64,000 nucleotides of DNA, taken from assembly GCF_002019645.1 (NCBI RefSeq), contig NZ_KV917374.1, forward strand, positions 529,148-593,147, in the 5' to 3' direction. This DNA comes from Litchfieldia alkalitelluris. GTDB taxonomy: Bacteria; Bacillota; Bacilli; Bacillales; Bacillaceae_L. How positions within the stretch are numbered: position 1 is the stretch's first letter; each line of letters begins with the position of its first letter. Of this stretch, positions 1-10,152 are shown one piece after another. The notes beneath the pieces are model-generated. The model made no database searches, was not told the origin of the DNA, and was given only the letters and a program-made list of their open reading frames with translations. Both the position numbers and the translations under genes were made by a program.

Positions 1-946
1 TGGTTGCTCCAGCCACTCTCTTAACACCACGAATTTTTGATAAATCTCCAACAAGCTGATGTAGTGCTTTGTCCTTTTGTTTCGCTTCAATCATAACGTC
101 TAGATCTTGGCCTACTTCCCTGGCGGCATCAAAAAACGGCCGGATAAATGCAGGGTCAACAAAATCAGCATGGCTTCTAAATTCCTTTTCTGATTTTGGT
201 GAAGATAGATGGACCTTTGGAATCAAGTCCAAATGAGACCATGTTTGAAATATATCTGGAAGAAGCTCAGTCAAGCTACGCTCAGACAGATTTGCTTGGT
301 GATGATGATAATCAAATACAAATGGAATCCTCTCATTTCGGCATACCTCTAACGTTTCCTCTGCTGTGTAAGTTTTATCATCGTTCTCTAGTGACATTCT
401 CTCTTTAACATGATATGGGAGTTGTTTAATATTTTCGTAAAACCGTTTTAGTGCTTCAGTTTTATCACCATATGCTCCACCAACATGGATATTAATAATG
501 GTTCGATCGTGGATTCCCATTCCTTCAAAAAGATCGTAATGATATTGCATATCCTTGACCGCATTAGTGGTAATCGTTTCTTTAGGGCTTGTAAAAAGAG
601 TAAACTGATTCGGGTGCAGACTGACCCTTAAATTGTGTTTTTTGACTAGCTCTCCAATTTCCCTTAGCTCCTTTTTAAAAGGAGTACGAAAATCCCATAA
701 TACGTCAGGATGGGTGGCAAGCGGGACAATGGAGGACGACATTCGATATACTTCAATCTCATTGGCGATATTATAATAAAGCATGCGTAACGTATTTCTT
801 AAATTAATCCCTGTAACCTCAAGTAGCTTCTGATATCTCTCCTCTTTATCCATCGCTTTCCATCTAGTAAAGGTTAATGTTCTAGCTGGAGAGCATTCAT
901 ATAATGAGAGAGCATGAGAGACATAACCAAATCGTATTTTAACCAA
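1..946 (-). CDS. uvsE: UV DNA damage endonuclease UvsE, 3' end cut off
   Basis: Makes the endonuclease that nicks DNA 5' of UV photoproducts in the alternative excision repair pathway. Translation of the minus strand from a TTG at 944-946 gives an open frame of 315 codons to the window edge, beginning [20 protein letters not shown] and containing [18 protein letters not shown] and FDYHHHQA, which are typical of the UvsE TIM barrel (metal-binding His, Asp and Glu). A TGA lies in frame at 950-952, directly upstream, and a GGGG/GGTGA stretch at about 951-960 can serve as ribosome binding site, so TTG is the start. The family is about 320 residues long, so only the last few codons are missing. 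It follows clsB on the same strand, as ywjD follows ywjE in B. subtilis. Confidence 0.93.
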   Translation of the reverse strand, partial: MVKIRFGYVSHALSLYECSPARTLTFTRWKAMDKEERYQKLLEVTGINLRNTLRMLYYNIANEIEVYRMSSSIVPLATHPDVLWDFRTPFKKELREIGELVKKHNLRVSLHPNQFTLFTSPKETITTNAVKDMQYHYDLFEGMGIHDRTIINIHVGGAYGDKTEALKRFYENIKQLPYHVKERMSLENDDKTYTAEETLEVCRNERIPFVFDYHHHQANLSERSLTELLPDIFQTWSHLDLIPKVHLSSPKSEKEFRSHADFVDPAFIRPFFDAAREVGQDLDVMIEAKQKDKALHQLVGDLSKIRGVKRVAGAT

Positions 947-979
947 TCGTCACCGACCCCTAAATTCAATATTTTCATG

Positions 980-1028
980 AAAAAGCGCAAAATATAAGTA
1001 ACACAGCTGTGCTAGTTATATTTAGCGC
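980..1028 (-). terminator. Intrinsic terminator between clsB and uvsE
   Basis: A 22-bp imperfect inverted repeat (GCGC ends at 985-988 and 1025-1028, centre CAGCTG) is followed on the minus strand by TTTTT at 980-984. It lies 155 bp after clsB and about 40 bp before the uvsE start, so it should end clsB transcripts; uvsE would then need initiation beyond it or read-through. Confidence 0.65.
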
Positions 1029-1182
1029 TCATCATTTTTATAAGCTTATCTCGTATAAGTTGTTGCTTTTGTACATACTTATAAAATCACTTTAACATAG
1101 CAGTGTGGCATCTCTTACCTAATATCAGGAACAACTAGTATATTCCACTTTAAATAGTTCAATGAACAACAATCTTTCTATA

Positions 1183-2385
1183 TTATAGCAATCCTGAGAT
1201 TAACGTAGAAAACTTTTCTTTCCCTCTTTGAAAAATAGATCTTTGTTTTAATTCATTAAAGGTAATTTGTGAAGCGTTCGCAAAGTCTTTTCGCATTTGA
1301 CCTTTGACATATTGAATAAATTGGAAATCATAGATAAAACAGTTGACTTCATGATTTAAAAAGAAGCTTCGTTTATCCAGGTTTGCAGTTCCGATATCAC
1401 AAATTTGATCATCGATGACAATCACTTTTGAATGATAAAATCCTTTTTCATAATAGTAAAATTCAATCCCACTTCTCATTAACGGATTAAAGTAAGGAAA
1501 GGCTGCTTCCTTTACAAAGGGATGATCACCCTGACGAGGAATTAGAATTTTAATTTTCACTCCACGGTTTGCAGCATTTATTAATTCTTGAGCGATCATT
1601 TTTCCTGGGATAAAATATGGAGATCCTAATAGAATTTCTTCTTGAGCGGTTTTAATTAAATCGGTAAAGTGATGCTGTAGGAACGCGCCATCAGTAGGGA
1701 CTATCTTCATTGGAATTGGTCCTTCTTGAAGTGTAGGGAAATACTTTGTATTTACAAGTAAGTCCTCACCAGTGGTATCGTGAAAATCATATAAAAACTG
1801 TGTTTGTAAATCATTTACGGCTGGACCATCTACTTTTAAATGATAATCACGCCAAAATCCGAACTTTGGATCGCGACCGAGATACTCTTTTCCGATATTA
1901 AATCCTCCAACATAGCCCACCTTACCATCAATTACTGTGATTTTCCGATGATTTCTTTCATTTAACGAATACCATATAAATGGGAATTTTGGCTTATGAC
2001 AATAAAAAAATTGTACACCACTTTCTTTTAAATCCTTGATCATCTTTTTAGGAATCTTATTTCCACCAATATAGTCGACAAGAAGTCTAACTTTAACACC
2101 AGCCTCGGCTCGCTCCTTAAGGATGCCTAAAAATTCATGGCTGATTTTATCATTTTTGACAATATAAAATAGAAGATGAATATGCTCTTTAGCGTTTCTT
2201 AACTCATCGAAAAGATCTTTGAATAGTTTTTCACCATTGTTGAATAAGATGAGATTTCCCTTTCGTTCTGGATATTCTCGTTTATTTACGGTACTAAGAT
2301 GCCTTTTGCGTCCCAACTTGAAGTCAAAATATAACCACAACAAAAGGACGGCAACAAGCACAACTATAGAAAGTGTAATCATCAT
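1183..2385 (-). CDS. clsB: Cardiolipin synthase-like phospholipase D protein (YwjE/ClsB)
   Basis: Membrane enzyme of the phospholipase D superfamily that condenses phosphatidylglycerol to cardiolipin. A single N-terminal membrane segment (residues 2-20, rich in I, V and L) precedes two catalytic HxKxxxxD motifs, HRKITVID near residue 150 and HSKVIVID near residue 325. At 400 residues it matches the short ClsB class rather than the longer ClsA with two membrane segments. The frame is open from a TTG at 2430, but GGAGG at 2396-2400 lies 10 bases before the ATG at 2383-2385, so that ATG is chosen. It is divergent from fadF across a 200-bp intergenic region. Which of several paralogous synthases it represents rests on synteny with uvsE and fadF. 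Confidence 0.9.
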   Translation of the reverse strand: MMITLSIVVLVAVLLLWLYFDFKLGRKRHLSTVNKREYPERKGNLILFNNGEKLFKDLFDELRNAKEHIHLLFYIVKNDKISHEFLGILKERAEAGVKVRLLVDYIGGNKIPKKMIKDLKESGVQFFYCHKPKFPFIWYSLNERNHRKITVIDGKVGYVGGFNIGKEYLGRDPKFGFWRDYHLKVDGPAVNDLQTQFLYDFHDTTGEDLLVNTKYFPTLQEGPIPMKIVPTDGAFLQHHFTDLIKTAQEEILLGSPYFIPGKMIAQELINAANRGVKIKILIPRQGDHPFVKEAAFPYFNPLMRSGIEFYYYEKGFYHSKVIVIDDQICDIGTANLDKRSFFLNHEVNCFIYDFQFIQYVKGQMRKDFANASQITFNELKQRSIFQRGKEKFSTLISGLL

Positions 2386-2469
2386 GTGAGTGTATCCTCC
2401 AGTCTTAGTGGTTATTTTAGTTTGAACCAATTTTGGGTTGTTTATGAAAAAAGAAATGTCATAAAAGGA

Positions 2470-2497
2470 TTGACTGAATGTTCATTCATTATATAAT
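2470..2497 (+). promoter_or_regulatory. fadF promoter overlapped by a FadR-type operator
   Basis: TTGACT (2470-2475) and TATAAT (2492-2497), 16 bp apart, form a sigma-A promoter. The palindrome TGACTGAATGTTCATTCA (2471-2488) covers the spacer and matches the known B. subtilis FadR box (TGAATGAnTAnTCATTCA) at about 15 of 18 positions. A TetR-family FadR bound here would block RNA polymerase until long-chain acyl-CoA releases it. Confidence 0.8.
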
Positions 2498-2587
2498 GGT
2501 ATTATAATTATTTTTCAGAATATGATTGAAAAACAGGCTCTTTAGCTTTGTCTAAAAGAAAATAATACAGAGGGGGAGTACGAGAAT

Positions 2588-4699
2588 ATGGGATTATTAT
2601 TGGCTAATTTTATTGCATTCGCTATTGTAACCGCTTACGCAATTTATTTATTCGTTTACTTAATTAAAACAAGGGCGGCTTACATTAAATTAGGGAAGAA
2701 AGTTGAATTTGATCAAAGAACAAAGGAACGATTAAATAAAGTTTGGGTCAATGTATTTGGGCAAAAAAAGCTTTTAAAAGATAAGAAAAGTGGAATTATT
2801 CATGTCATGTTTTTCTATGGGTTTATTCTTGTACAGTTCGGGGCCATTGATTTCATTTGGAAGGGGTTAGTTCCGGGTTCGCATATTCCTCTAGGACCTC
2901 TCTATGGTGGCTTTACCTTTTTCCAAGAAATTGTGACGTTCATGATTTTAATCGCTGTTTTCTGGGCATTTCACAGACGTTATATTGAAAAGCTTGTACG
3001 TTTAAAGCGAAATTTGAAATCGGGCTTAGTGTTAATTTTTATCGGAGGATTAATGCTGTCAGTGTTATTTGGAAATGGAATGGGGATTATCTGGCATGAT
3101 CATGGATTAACATGGTCAGAGCCAATTGCGTCAGGATTCGCCTTTCTTTTGGGTGGGATTGGTGAGACTACCGCAATTGTTTTATTTTACATTTCATGGT
3201 GGATCCATTTACTTTTCTTATTAACATTTTTAGTGTATGTTCCACAATCAAAACACGCTCATTTAATTGCCGGTCCTGTAAACGTATTTTTAAACCGCTT
3301 ATCACCTCCTGGTAAACTTGAAGCCATCGATTTTGAAGATGAAACACAAGAGACTTTTGGTGTTGGTAAAATTGAAGACTTCAAACAAACACAGTTAATT
3401 GATTTGTACGCCTGTGTGGAGTGTGGCCGTTGCACAAATATGTGTCCAGCTACTGGGACTGGAAAGCTTTTATCACCAATGGACTTAATTTTAAAGTTAA
3501 GAGATCATTTAACAGAGAAAGGTGCCGTTGTTACATCGAAAACACCTTGGGTACCAGCTGTTGCTTTTTCACATACTAAAGGAAATCAGTTAGCGCTTGC
3601 TTCCAGACAAAATGGATTTGATGAGTCTGCTGCAACACTCGAAATACCATATAATCCAAGCTTGATTGGAGACGTTATTACCGAAGAGGAAATTTGGGCC
3701 TGTACGACTTGTCGTAACTGTGAAGATCAATGTCCAGTTATGAATGAACATGTTGATAAAATTATTGATTTAAGAAGATATCTTGTCTTAACAGAAGGAA
3801 AGATGGATGCAGATGCACAACGTGCGATGACGAATATTGAACGTCAAGGAAATCCATGGGGATTAAACCGTAAAGAAAAAGAAAACTGGCGTGAAATCGA
3901 TGAGTCAATCTCTATTCCAACAGTGAAAGAAATGAAAAAATCAGGTGAGGAATTTGAATTTTTATTCTGGGTTGGTTCGATGGGGGCATTCGATAATCGT
4001 AGCCAGAAGATTGCACAATCATTTGCTAAGCTGATGAATGAAGCGGGAGTGAAATTTGCAATTTTAGGAAACAAAGAGAAAAACTCAGGAGATACGCCGA
4101 GACGCTTAGGAAATGAATTCTTATTCCAAGAGCTTGCCCAAAATAATATCGCCGAGTTTGAGAAAAATGGAGTCACAAAAATTGTGACCATTGATCCTCA
4201 TGCATACAATACATTTAAAAATGAATATCCTGATTTTGGTTTTACAGGAGAGGTATATCACCATACAGAATTTTTAGCAAAGTTAGTTGAGGAAGGTAAG
4301 TTGGTTCCTAAATATGAAGTGAATGAAACCATCACCTTCCATGATTCCTGTTATTTAGGTCGTTACAATGAAGTATATGAACAACCTCGTTCGATCTTAA
4401 AAGCCATTCCAGGAGTACAACTTGTTGAGATGGAGAGAAACCGCGAAAAAGGAATGTGCTGTGGAGCAGGCGGTGGCTTAATGTGGATGGAAGAAGATAC
4501 AGGTACACGTGTTAATGTGGCTAGAACAGAACAAGCCCTTCAAGTAAAGCCAACAATTATCAGCTCGGGCTGCCCATATTGCTTAACGATGCTAAGTGAT
4601 GGAACAAAAGCGAAAGAAGTAGAAGATAAAGTTGGAACACTTGATGTAGCGGAGCTCTTAGAGAAATCTGTTATTGGGCCAAAGAGGGAGTCAGCTTAA
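2588..4699 (+). CDS. fadF: FadF (YwjF) membrane iron-sulfur oxidoreductase, ETF:quinone reductase type
   Basis: Passes electrons from acyl-CoA dehydrogenases, via electron transfer flavoprotein, to menaquinone during beta-oxidation (role known for the family from genetics and homology). About five membrane segments fill residues 1-220. Two ferredoxin-type clusters follow, CVECGRCTNMCP (about residue 274) and CTTCRNCEDQCP (about 371), then the C-terminal Cys-rich CCG repeats with HDSCYLGRYN and CCGAGGG (about 622) and GCPYC. Length 703 residues is normal. GGGGGAG lies 8-10 bases before the ATG. It has its own FadR-type promoter and a terminator behind it, and stands directly before the acyl-CoA degradation genes that would supply its electrons. 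Confidence 0.93.
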   Translation: MGLLLANFIAFAIVTAYAIYLFVYLIKTRAAYIKLGKKVEFDQRTKERLNKVWVNVFGQKKLLKDKKSGIIHVMFFYGFILVQFGAIDFIWKGLVPGSHIPLGPLYGGFTFFQEIVTFMILIAVFWAFHRRYIEKLVRLKRNLKSGLVLIFIGGLMLSVLFGNGMGIIWHDHGLTWSEPIASGFAFLLGGIGETTAIVLFYISWWIHLLFLLTFLVYVPQSKHAHLIAGPVNVFLNRLSPPGKLEAIDFEDETQETFGVGKIEDFKQTQLIDLYACVECGRCTNMCPATGTGKLLSPMDLILKLRDHLTEKGAVVTSKTPWVPAVAFSHTKGNQLALASRQNGFDESAATLEIPYNPSLIGDVITEEEIWACTTCRNCEDQCPVMNEHVDKIIDLRRYLVLTEGKMDADAQRAMTNIERQGNPWGLNRKEKENWREIDESISIPTVKEMKKSGEEFEFLFWVGSMGAFDNRSQKIAQSFAKLMNEAGVKFAILGNKEKNSGDTPRRLGNEFLFQELAQNNIAEFEKNGVTKIVTIDPHAYNTFKNEYPDFGFTGEVYHHTEFLAKLVEEGKLVPKYEVNETITFHDSCYLGRYNEVYEQPRSILKAIPGVQLVEMERNREKGMCCGAGGGLMWMEEDTGTRVNVARTEQALQVKPTIISSGCPYCLTMLSDGTKAKEVEDKVGTLDVAELLEKSVIGPKRESA

Positions 4700-4720
4700 A
4701 GATATTAATAGGTTGTTAGA

Positions 4721-4775
4721 TTTAGTGCTCGGCATCAGTCATACTGGTGTCTAGCACTTTCTGTATGTTTTTCCT
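4721..4775 (+). terminator. Probable terminator after fadF
   Basis: AGTGCT (4723-4728) pairs with AGCACT (4753-4758), with inner GCATCAG/CTGGTGT pairing, followed by a T-rich tract (TTTCTGTATGTTTTT). The T tract is interrupted, so read-through into the thiolase operon is possible. Confidence 0.5.
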
Positions 4776-4871
4776 GTGAAAACAATGGTTATATCCTTAA
4801 TTAAAAAAAGGAAACTTAGTCTATCTAAATTGAAAAAATTGTAAAATTAACAAGAAATATGTAACAATTTA

Positions 4872-4904
4872 TGAGTGAACGTTCAGTCAAGATTGTGATA
4901 GAAT
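4872..4904 (+). promoter_or_regulatory. Thiolase-operon promoter with second FadR-type operator
   Basis: TGAGTGAACGTTCAGTCA (4872-4889) is a near-perfect palindrome with core TGAACGTTCA and the same half-site plan as the operator before fadF. A TAGAAT -10 (4899-4904) follows; the -35 region would lie inside the operator. Two such boxes in front of two consecutive acyl-CoA catabolic units strongly suggest common control by FadR. Confidence 0.7.
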
Positions 4905-4999
4905 AGTAGAGGAATGCTAAAAATTAGAAGATTTCTAATTGTCGAATTTATATAGAGGCAATTAAATGTAAGCGATTACTAATAAATTCGGGGGGATTT

Positions 5000-6184
5000 A
5001 TGATGGGGAAAACAGTCATTTTAGGCGGTGCGAGAACTCCAGTTGGAAAGTTCGGTGGCGCTTTAAGTTCGTTGACAGCATCTGAACTTGGTGGAATTGC
5101 AATCAAAGAGGCCCTTAATCGGACAAATTTAGCAGCTGAAGACATTGATGAAGTGATCATTGGAAATGTTCTACAAGGGGGACAAGGACAAATTCCATCA
5201 AGGCAGGCAGCTAGACATGCAGGAATACCGTGGAATGTAAAGACAGAAACAATAAATAAAGTATGCGCATCTGGTTTTAGAAGTGTGACTTTAGCCGACC
5301 AACTGATTCGATTAGGGGATGAAGAAGTGATTGTTGCTGGTGGGATGGAGTCAATGAGTAATGCGCCTTATATTTTACCAAAAGCACGCTGGGGTCTTCG
5401 AATGGGGGACAGCAGTGTGAAGGATATGATGATTCACGATGGATTAACATGTAGCTTTGATGGTGTCCATATGGGAGTTTACGGAAGTGGAACTGCAAAG
5501 GATCTTGAGATATCGCGAAAAGCACAGGATGAATGGGCGCTAAGAAGTCACCAACGTGCTGTAGCAGCGCTCGAATCAGGTAGACTTTCAGAGGAGATTG
5601 TCTCGGTCGAAATAAAGGATCGGAAAGGGAAAATTTCTGTGGTTGAGCATGATGAGGGGCCTCGAAAGGATACTTCACTCGAAAAATTATCATCACTTTC
5701 TCCTGTATTTAATGCAGATGGAACGATCACTGCAGGGAATGCACCTGGGATCAATGATGGAGCTGCAGCACTCGTTTTAATGAGTGAAGAGCGTGCTGCA
5801 AAAGAAGGAAGAGAGTCACTTGGATTGATCCTTGGACACGCTGAAATTGCGGTAGAGGCAAAAGATTTTCCGAAAACACCAGGTCTTGTTATTGAGAAGC
5901 TTTTAAAGAAAACAGGGAAGAGTGTCGATGACATCGACTTATTTGAAATTAATGAGGCATTTGCTGCTGTTTCGTTAGCTAGTATTCAGTTAGCTGGAAT
6001 AAACCCAGAAAAGGTGAATGTAAATGGAGGAGCAGTTGCACTTGGTCATCCAATTGGCGCGAGTGGCACAAGAATTATTTTAACACTTGTACATGAATTA
6101 AAGCGACGAGGTGGAGGTCTAGGTATTGCTGCCATTTGTAGTGGTGGAGGGCAAGGAGATGCGATCTTAATTGAAGTCAAGTAG
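5000..6184 (+). CDS. Acetyl-CoA C-acyltransferase (thiolase)
   Basis: Cleaves 3-ketoacyl-CoA with CoA to acetyl-CoA and a shortened acyl-CoA (or runs the reverse condensation). 394 residues, the usual length. The nucleophile lies in NKVCASGFRS (Cys near residue 89), with NEAFA, the catalytic His in GGAVALGHPIGASGTR and the second Cys in CSGGGQGDA. The frame starts with ATGATG at 5000 and 5003 after a G-rich Shine-Dalgarno at 4990-4995; either Met is possible. It is first in a run with hydroxyacyl-CoA dehydrogenase and two acyl-CoA dehydrogenases. MmgA-like acetyl-CoA thiolase is the closest role; chain-length specificity cannot be read from sequence. Confidence 0.92.
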   Translation: MMGKTVILGGARTPVGKFGGALSSLTASELGGIAIKEALNRTNLAAEDIDEVIIGNVLQGGQGQIPSRQAARHAGIPWNVKTETINKVCASGFRSVTLADQLIRLGDEEVIVAGGMESMSNAPYILPKARWGLRMGDSSVKDMMIHDGLTCSFDGVHMGVYGSGTAKDLEISRKAQDEWALRSHQRAVAALESGRLSEEIVSVEIKDRKGKISVVEHDEGPRKDTSLEKLSSLSPVFNADGTITAGNAPGINDGAAALVLMSEERAAKEGRESLGLILGHAEIAVEAKDFPKTPGLVIEKLLKKTGKSVDDIDLFEINEAFAAVSLASIQLAGINPEKVNVNGGAVALGHPIGASGTRIILTLVHELKRRGGGLGIAAICSGGGQGDAILIEVK

Positions 6185-6202
6185 GTACAAGGGGGAGAAA
6201 AC

Positions 6203-7057
6203 ATGAGCATTGGACAGGTAATGGTTGTCGGTGCAGGGCAAATGGGATCTGGAATTGCACAGGTTTGTGCAGCTGCTGGGTACTCGGTGTTTCTTTATGA
6301 CTTAAATGAAGATGGCCTAGAAAAAGGCTACCAAACAATAAAAGCTAATTTACAACGACAGGTTGATAAGGGACGAATCACTTCGGATGAAAGAGACAAG
6401 GTACTAGGTAACTTAACACCAACTTCTAAATTATATGACGGAGTTCAATCCGATCTTTTTATTGAAGCGATCGTGGAAAACATAGAGGTAAAGAAACAGC
6501 TTTTTAAGAAGCTTTCCGATATTTCAAAACCGACCGCCATTTTAGCATCCAACACATCTTCACTACCGATAACAGAGATTGCTGCAGCAACAAGCTGTCC
6601 AGAACGTGTTATCGGGATGCATTTTATGAATCCTGTACCAGTTATGAAGCTAGTCGAGGTGATTAGAGGATTAGCAACGAGTGATGATGTATTTAATCAA
6701 GTTGCAGACATGACGGAAAACTTAAAGAAAGTCGCTGTCGAGGTGAATGATTTTCCTGGATTTGTATCTAATCGAGTGTTAATGCCGATGATTAATGAAG
6801 CTATTTTTACCGTTTATGAAGGGGTGGCTACTCCTGAGGTGGTCGATGAGGTGATGAAATTGGGTATGAATCATCCTATGGGACCATTAACATTAGCTGA
6901 TTTTATTGGACTTGATACATGTCTTTACATTATGGAAACTCTACATGAAGGCTTTGGTGATGATAAATACCGACCATGCCCATTACTTCGAAAGTATGTG
7001 AGTGCAGGCTGGTTGGGTCGTAAAACGGGTCGAGGATTTTATCAATATAGTCAATAA
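6203..7057 (+). CDS. 3-hydroxybutyryl-CoA dehydrogenase (MmgB-like)
   Basis: Oxidises (S)-3-hydroxyacyl-CoA to 3-ketoacyl-CoA with NAD(P). 284 residues. The N-terminal Rossmann fold shows [13 protein letters not shown] (residues 7-19) and an acidic residue ending strand 2 (FLYDL). The catalytic segment SNTSSLPI and [17 protein letters not shown] contains the active-site His, and the C-terminal domain has [13 protein letters not shown] and [11 protein letters not shown]. It lies 18 bp after the thiolase with AGGGGGAG before the ATG, so the two are cotranscribed and form consecutive steps. Confidence 0.93.
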   Translation: MSIGQVMVVGAGQMGSGIAQVCAAAGYSVFLYDLNEDGLEKGYQTIKANLQRQVDKGRITSDERDKVLGNLTPTSKLYDGVQSDLFIEAIVENIEVKKQLFKKLSDISKPTAILASNTSSLPITEIAAATSCPERVIGMHFMNPVPVMKLVEVIRGLATSDDVFNQVADMTENLKKVAVEVNDFPGFVSNRVLMPMINEAIFTVYEGVATPEVVDEVMKLGMNHPMGPLTLADFIGLDTCLYIMETLHEGFGDDKYRPCPLLRKYVSAGWLGRKTGRGFYQYSQ

Positions 7058-7081
7058 AAAATTTTAGCTGGAGGCATCCTC

Positions 7082-8215
7082 ATGAATCTGCAATTTACAC
7101 ACGAACAAGAAATGATGAGGAAAATGGTACGGGATTTTGCTAGAGAAGAAGTGAAGCCATTTATAGAGCGAATGGAGCAAGGTGAATTTCCTAGAGAAGT
7201 CCTAAAGAAAATGGCGGAGCTCGGGTTGATGGGAATTACAGCACCAAGTCAATATGGCGGAGCAGAGATGGATTTTACCTCTTATATTATCGCTATTCAT
7301 GAGCTATCAAAGGTAAGTGCAACAGTTGGGGTTATTTTATCAGTCCACACGTCTGTAGGAACGAATCCAATACTTGCTTTTGGAACCGCTTATCAAAAGG
7401 AAAGATATGTACCGAAACTGGCTAGTGGGGAGTATTTAGGGGCATTTTGTTTAACTGAACCAAGTTCTGGTTCAGACGCAGCGAGCTTAAAAACAAAAGC
7501 AGTCAAACAAGGTGATTTTTATTTTTTAAACGGATCGAAAATCTTCATCACTAATGGTGGTGAAGCAGACGTATATATTGTTTTTGCACGCACAAATCCA
7601 GAGATACCGGGAAGTAAGGGCATTAGTGCGTTTATTGTAGATAAAGATACGGAAGGCTTTTTCATTGGTAAAGATGAGAAAAAGATGGGTCTACATGGGT
7701 CAAGAACCGTTTCATTGAGTTTCGAGAATGCTAAAGTGCCTGCAAGTAATCTCCTAGGAGCAGAAGGAGACGGCTTCAAGGTTGCACTAGCTAATTTAGA
7801 GGTTGGACGTATTGGAATTGCAGCACAAGCATTAGGAATCGCCGAAGCTGCACTAGAACATGCAACGAATTATGCCAAGGAGCGAGTTCAGTTTGGGAAG
7901 CCAATAGCTCATCAACAGGGAGTTGGCTTTAAGCTCGCAGATATGGCGACGTCTGTTGAGGCTGCAAAGCTATTAGTCTATCAAGCAGCTGATTTACGGA
8001 CAAAAGGAATTCCATGTGGCAAACAAGCATCAATGGCGAAGCTGTTTGCTTCAAAAACAGCGATGGAGGTAGCCACTGAGGCAATTCAAGTGTATGGCGG
8101 GTATGGATACACAAAGGAATACCCAGTTGAGCGTTTTTTCCGAGATGCCAAAGTATGTGAGATTTATGAGGGAACGAGTGAAATCCAACGATTAGTCATT
8201 AGCAAGAGCTTATAA
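7082..8215 (+). CDS. Acyl-CoA dehydrogenase, first of two paralogues
   Basis: FAD enzyme introducing the alpha-beta double bond into acyl-CoA; electrons leave through electron transfer flavoprotein. 377 residues. Signatures are [16 protein letters not shown] (FAD and substrate contact), [34 protein letters not shown] and the C-terminal [16 protein letters not shown], whose Glu in YEGT is the catalytic base of the short-chain class. GGAGG stands 9 bases before the ATG, 24 bp after the hydroxyacyl-CoA dehydrogenase. It and the next gene look like a tandem duplication that has diverged in substrate, but specificity (butyryl, isobutyryl, methylbutyryl) cannot be decided here. Confidence 0.93.
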   Translation: MNLQFTHEQEMMRKMVRDFAREEVKPFIERMEQGEFPREVLKKMAELGLMGITAPSQYGGAEMDFTSYIIAIHELSKVSATVGVILSVHTSVGTNPILAFGTAYQKERYVPKLASGEYLGAFCLTEPSSGSDAASLKTKAVKQGDFYFLNGSKIFITNGGEADVYIVFARTNPEIPGSKGISAFIVDKDTEGFFIGKDEKKMGLHGSRTVSLSFENAKVPASNLLGAEGDGFKVALANLEVGRIGIAAQALGIAEAALEHATNYAKERVQFGKPIAHQQGVGFKLADMATSVEAAKLLVYQAADLRTKGIPCGKQASMAKLFASKTAMEVATEAIQVYGGYGYTKEYPVERFFRDAKVCEIYEGTSEIQRLVISKSL

Positions 8216-8231
8216 GGTGGGTGTATTCAAC

Positions 8232-9371
8232 ATGAACTTTAAATTAAGTGAAGAACATGAAATGATCCGGAAAATGGTTAGAAGTTTTGCAACGAATGAA
8301 GTGGCACCAACTGCAGCCGAAAGAGATGAAGAGGAACGATTTGATCGAGAAATTTTTAATAAAATGGCTGAGTTAGGGCTTACTGGTATCCCATGGCCAG
8401 AAGAATATGGCGGAATTGGGAGTGACTATTTAGCTTATTGTATCGCAGTAGAAGAATTATCAAGAGTATGTGCATCCATAGGTGTAACTCTGTCAGCACA
8501 TACCTCCCTTGCAGGCTGGCCTGTTTACAAATTTGGGACGGAACAACAAAAACAAAAATACTTAAGACCGATGGCTGAGGGCAAGAAGATGGGAGCATAT
8601 GGACTTACTGAGTCAGGCTCCGGGTCTGATGCTGGTGCAATGAAAACGACAGCCGTACTAGATGGCGACGATTATATTTTAAATGGCTCGAAAATCTTTA
8701 TTACAAATGGCGGAGAAGCAGAAATCTATATTGTGTTCGCTTTGACAGATCCAACATCAAAGCATAAAGGAACAAGTGCATTTATCGTAGAAAGTAACAT
8801 GCCAGGATTTTCGGTAGGGAAGAAAGAGAAAAAGTTAGGAATCCGTTCATCACCAACAACGGAAATTATTTTTGAGGATTGTCGTGTACCAAAAGAAAAT
8901 CTTTTAGGTGAGGAAGGTCAAGGCTTTAAGATTGCAATGATGACGTTAGACGGTGGTAGAAATGGAATTGCCGCACAAGCAGTCGGGATTGCTCAAGGGG
9001 CATTAGATGCAGCTGTTGACTACTCAAAGGAGCGCGTTCAATTCGGTAAACCCATATCTGCCCAACAAGGAGTCGGCTTTAAGCTAGCAGATATGGCGAC
9101 AAGTATTGAAGCAGCTCGCCTTTTAACGTATCAGGCGGCTTGGCTCGAATCGGAAGGACTGCCTTACGGAAAAGAATCAGCGATGTCTAAACTGTTTGCG
9201 GGTGATACCGCAATGAAGGTGACAACAGACGCGGTTCAAGTCTTTGGTGGGTATGGCTATACGAAGGATTATCCCGTTGAGCGGTTTATGAGAGATGCAA
9301 AAATTACACAAATCTATGAAGGCACTCAGGAAATTCAAAGGCTTGTGATTTCAAGAATGTTAACAAATTAG
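8232..9371 (+). CDS. acdA: Acyl-CoA dehydrogenase AcdA
   Basis: Second acyl-CoA dehydrogenase, 379 residues, beginning [20 protein letters not shown]. It has [41 protein letters not shown] and the catalytic Glu in [18 protein letters not shown], closely resembling B. subtilis AcdA from the same locus. The frame is open from GTG at 8217, but AAGGTGG (8214-8220) is placed 11 bases before the ATG at 8232, which gives the AcdA length and start. Only 16 bp separate it from the preceding paralogue. Likely substrates are short or branched acyl-CoAs from fatty acids or from valine, leucine and isoleucine. Confidence 0.93.
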   Translation: MNFKLSEEHEMIRKMVRSFATNEVAPTAAERDEEERFDREIFNKMAELGLTGIPWPEEYGGIGSDYLAYCIAVEELSRVCASIGVTLSAHTSLAGWPVYKFGTEQQKQKYLRPMAEGKKMGAYGLTESGSGSDAGAMKTTAVLDGDDYILNGSKIFITNGGEAEIYIVFALTDPTSKHKGTSAFIVESNMPGFSVGKKEKKLGIRSSPTTEIIFEDCRVPKENLLGEEGQGFKIAMMTLDGGRNGIAAQAVGIAQGALDAAVDYSKERVQFGKPISAQQGVGFKLADMATSIEAARLLTYQAAWLESEGLPYGKESAMSKLFAGDTAMKVTTDAVQVFGGYGYTKDYPVERFMRDAKITQIYEGTQEIQRLVISRMLTN

Positions 9372-9385
9372 ATAGAGATAACTTT

Positions 9386-9424
9386 AGCTAGGGAGATATA
9401 AATGATTTCTCTAGCTGTATTTTG
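9386..9424 (+). terminator. Hairpin between acdA and the TetR gene
   Basis: AGCTAGGGAGAT (9386-9397) pairs with ATTTCTCTAGCT (9405-9416) using two G-T pairs, followed by GTATTTTGT. The U tract is weak, so it probably attenuates rather than stops transcription into the TetR gene. Confidence 0.5.
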
Positions 9425-9444
9425 TAAAGGGGATGTGATGAAAT

Positions 9445-10071
9445 GTGCAAAAGCGGACGGTTCATGCTTCAGTAAAGGACGAACGATTAATAAAAAAGCG
9501 CCGTGATCAAATGATTAAAGGGGCAGTTACTCTTTTTAAACAAAAGGGGTTTCATCGGACAACAACAAGAGAAATCGCGAAAGCGGCTGGATTTAGTATA
9601 GGCACGCTCTATGAATATATTAAAAGTAAAGAAGATATACTCTATTTAGTTTGTGATAGCATTTATGACCATGTAACTGAACGGTTGGAGGAGGCTATTA
9701 ATTCCCGAGCAGGTAGTCTTCAAAGTCTTAAACAAGCAATCGCCCATCATTTTAGAGTGATGGATGAAATGCAGGACGAGGTACTTGTTATGTATCAGGA
9801 AGCAAAGTCATTATCTAAGGATGCCCTTCCATATGTGCTGAATAAGGAGAATGATTTAGCAAAAGTATTTGAAAAGATGATTATAAGCTGTGTTGAAAAT
9901 GGTGAACTAGAGATTAAAGAAGCAGAAATTCCGCTAATTGCTCACAGTATCATTGTTCAAGGACAAATGTGGGGATTCAGACGCTGGGTATTGCAAAAAC
10001 ACTATACTCTTGATGAATATATTAATATCCAAACAAACCTTATCTTAAATGGCTTAACCAAAAAGTTGTAG
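9445..10071 (+). CDS. TetR-family transcriptional regulator
   Basis: DNA-binding repressor of 208 residues. The N-terminal helix-turn-helix reads [20 protein letters not shown] (about residues 33-52) with the usual YxxxxSKEDIL continuation; the C-terminal half is an all-helical ligand domain. Start is the GTG at 9445; a TGA stands in frame at 9439-9441. It sits between acdA and icmF, so it most likely controls this operon in response to an acyl-CoA. It is not obviously the FadR orthologue of B. subtilis (that protein is shorter and encoded beside lcfA), so the FadR-type operators upstream may be read by another protein or by this one. Confidence 0.85.
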   Translation: MQKRTVHASVKDERLIKKRRDQMIKGAVTLFKQKGFHRTTTREIAKAAGFSIGTLYEYIKSKEDILYLVCDSIYDHVTERLEEAINSRAGSLQSLKQAIAHHFRVMDEMQDEVLVMYQEAKSLSKDALPYVLNKENDLAKVFEKMIISCVENGELEIKEAEIPLIAHSIIVQGQMWGFRRWVLQKHYTLDEYINIQTNLILNGLTKKL

Positions 10072-10125
10072 TAGAGGAAGTTCGGGAAATTCGGGTAGTG
10101 ACACTACGCAAAGAGTTCGACAAAA

Positions 10126-10152
10126 TTCGGGCGGTGACAGGCACCGCCCGAA
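10126..10152 (+). promoter_or_regulatory. Perfect hairpin directly before the icmF ribosome binding site
   Basis: TTCGGGCGGTG (10126-10136) and CACCGCCCGAA (10142-10152) form a perfect 11-bp stem with a 5-nt loop, ending 2 nt before AAGGAGG. A related small palindrome GTAGTGACACTAC lies at about 10095-10107. No U tract follows, so this is an RNA stability or translation-control element or a small intergenic repeat, not an ordinary terminator. Confidence 0.6.

Noticed and set aside
196-408. 70-codon plus-strand frame
   Set aside because: Shadow of uvsE, which is read on the minus strand through the same bases with strong family motifs.
10126-10152. B12 riboswitch before icmF
   Set aside because: Only one short stem is present; the 200-nt cobalamin aptamer and its B12 box are absent.
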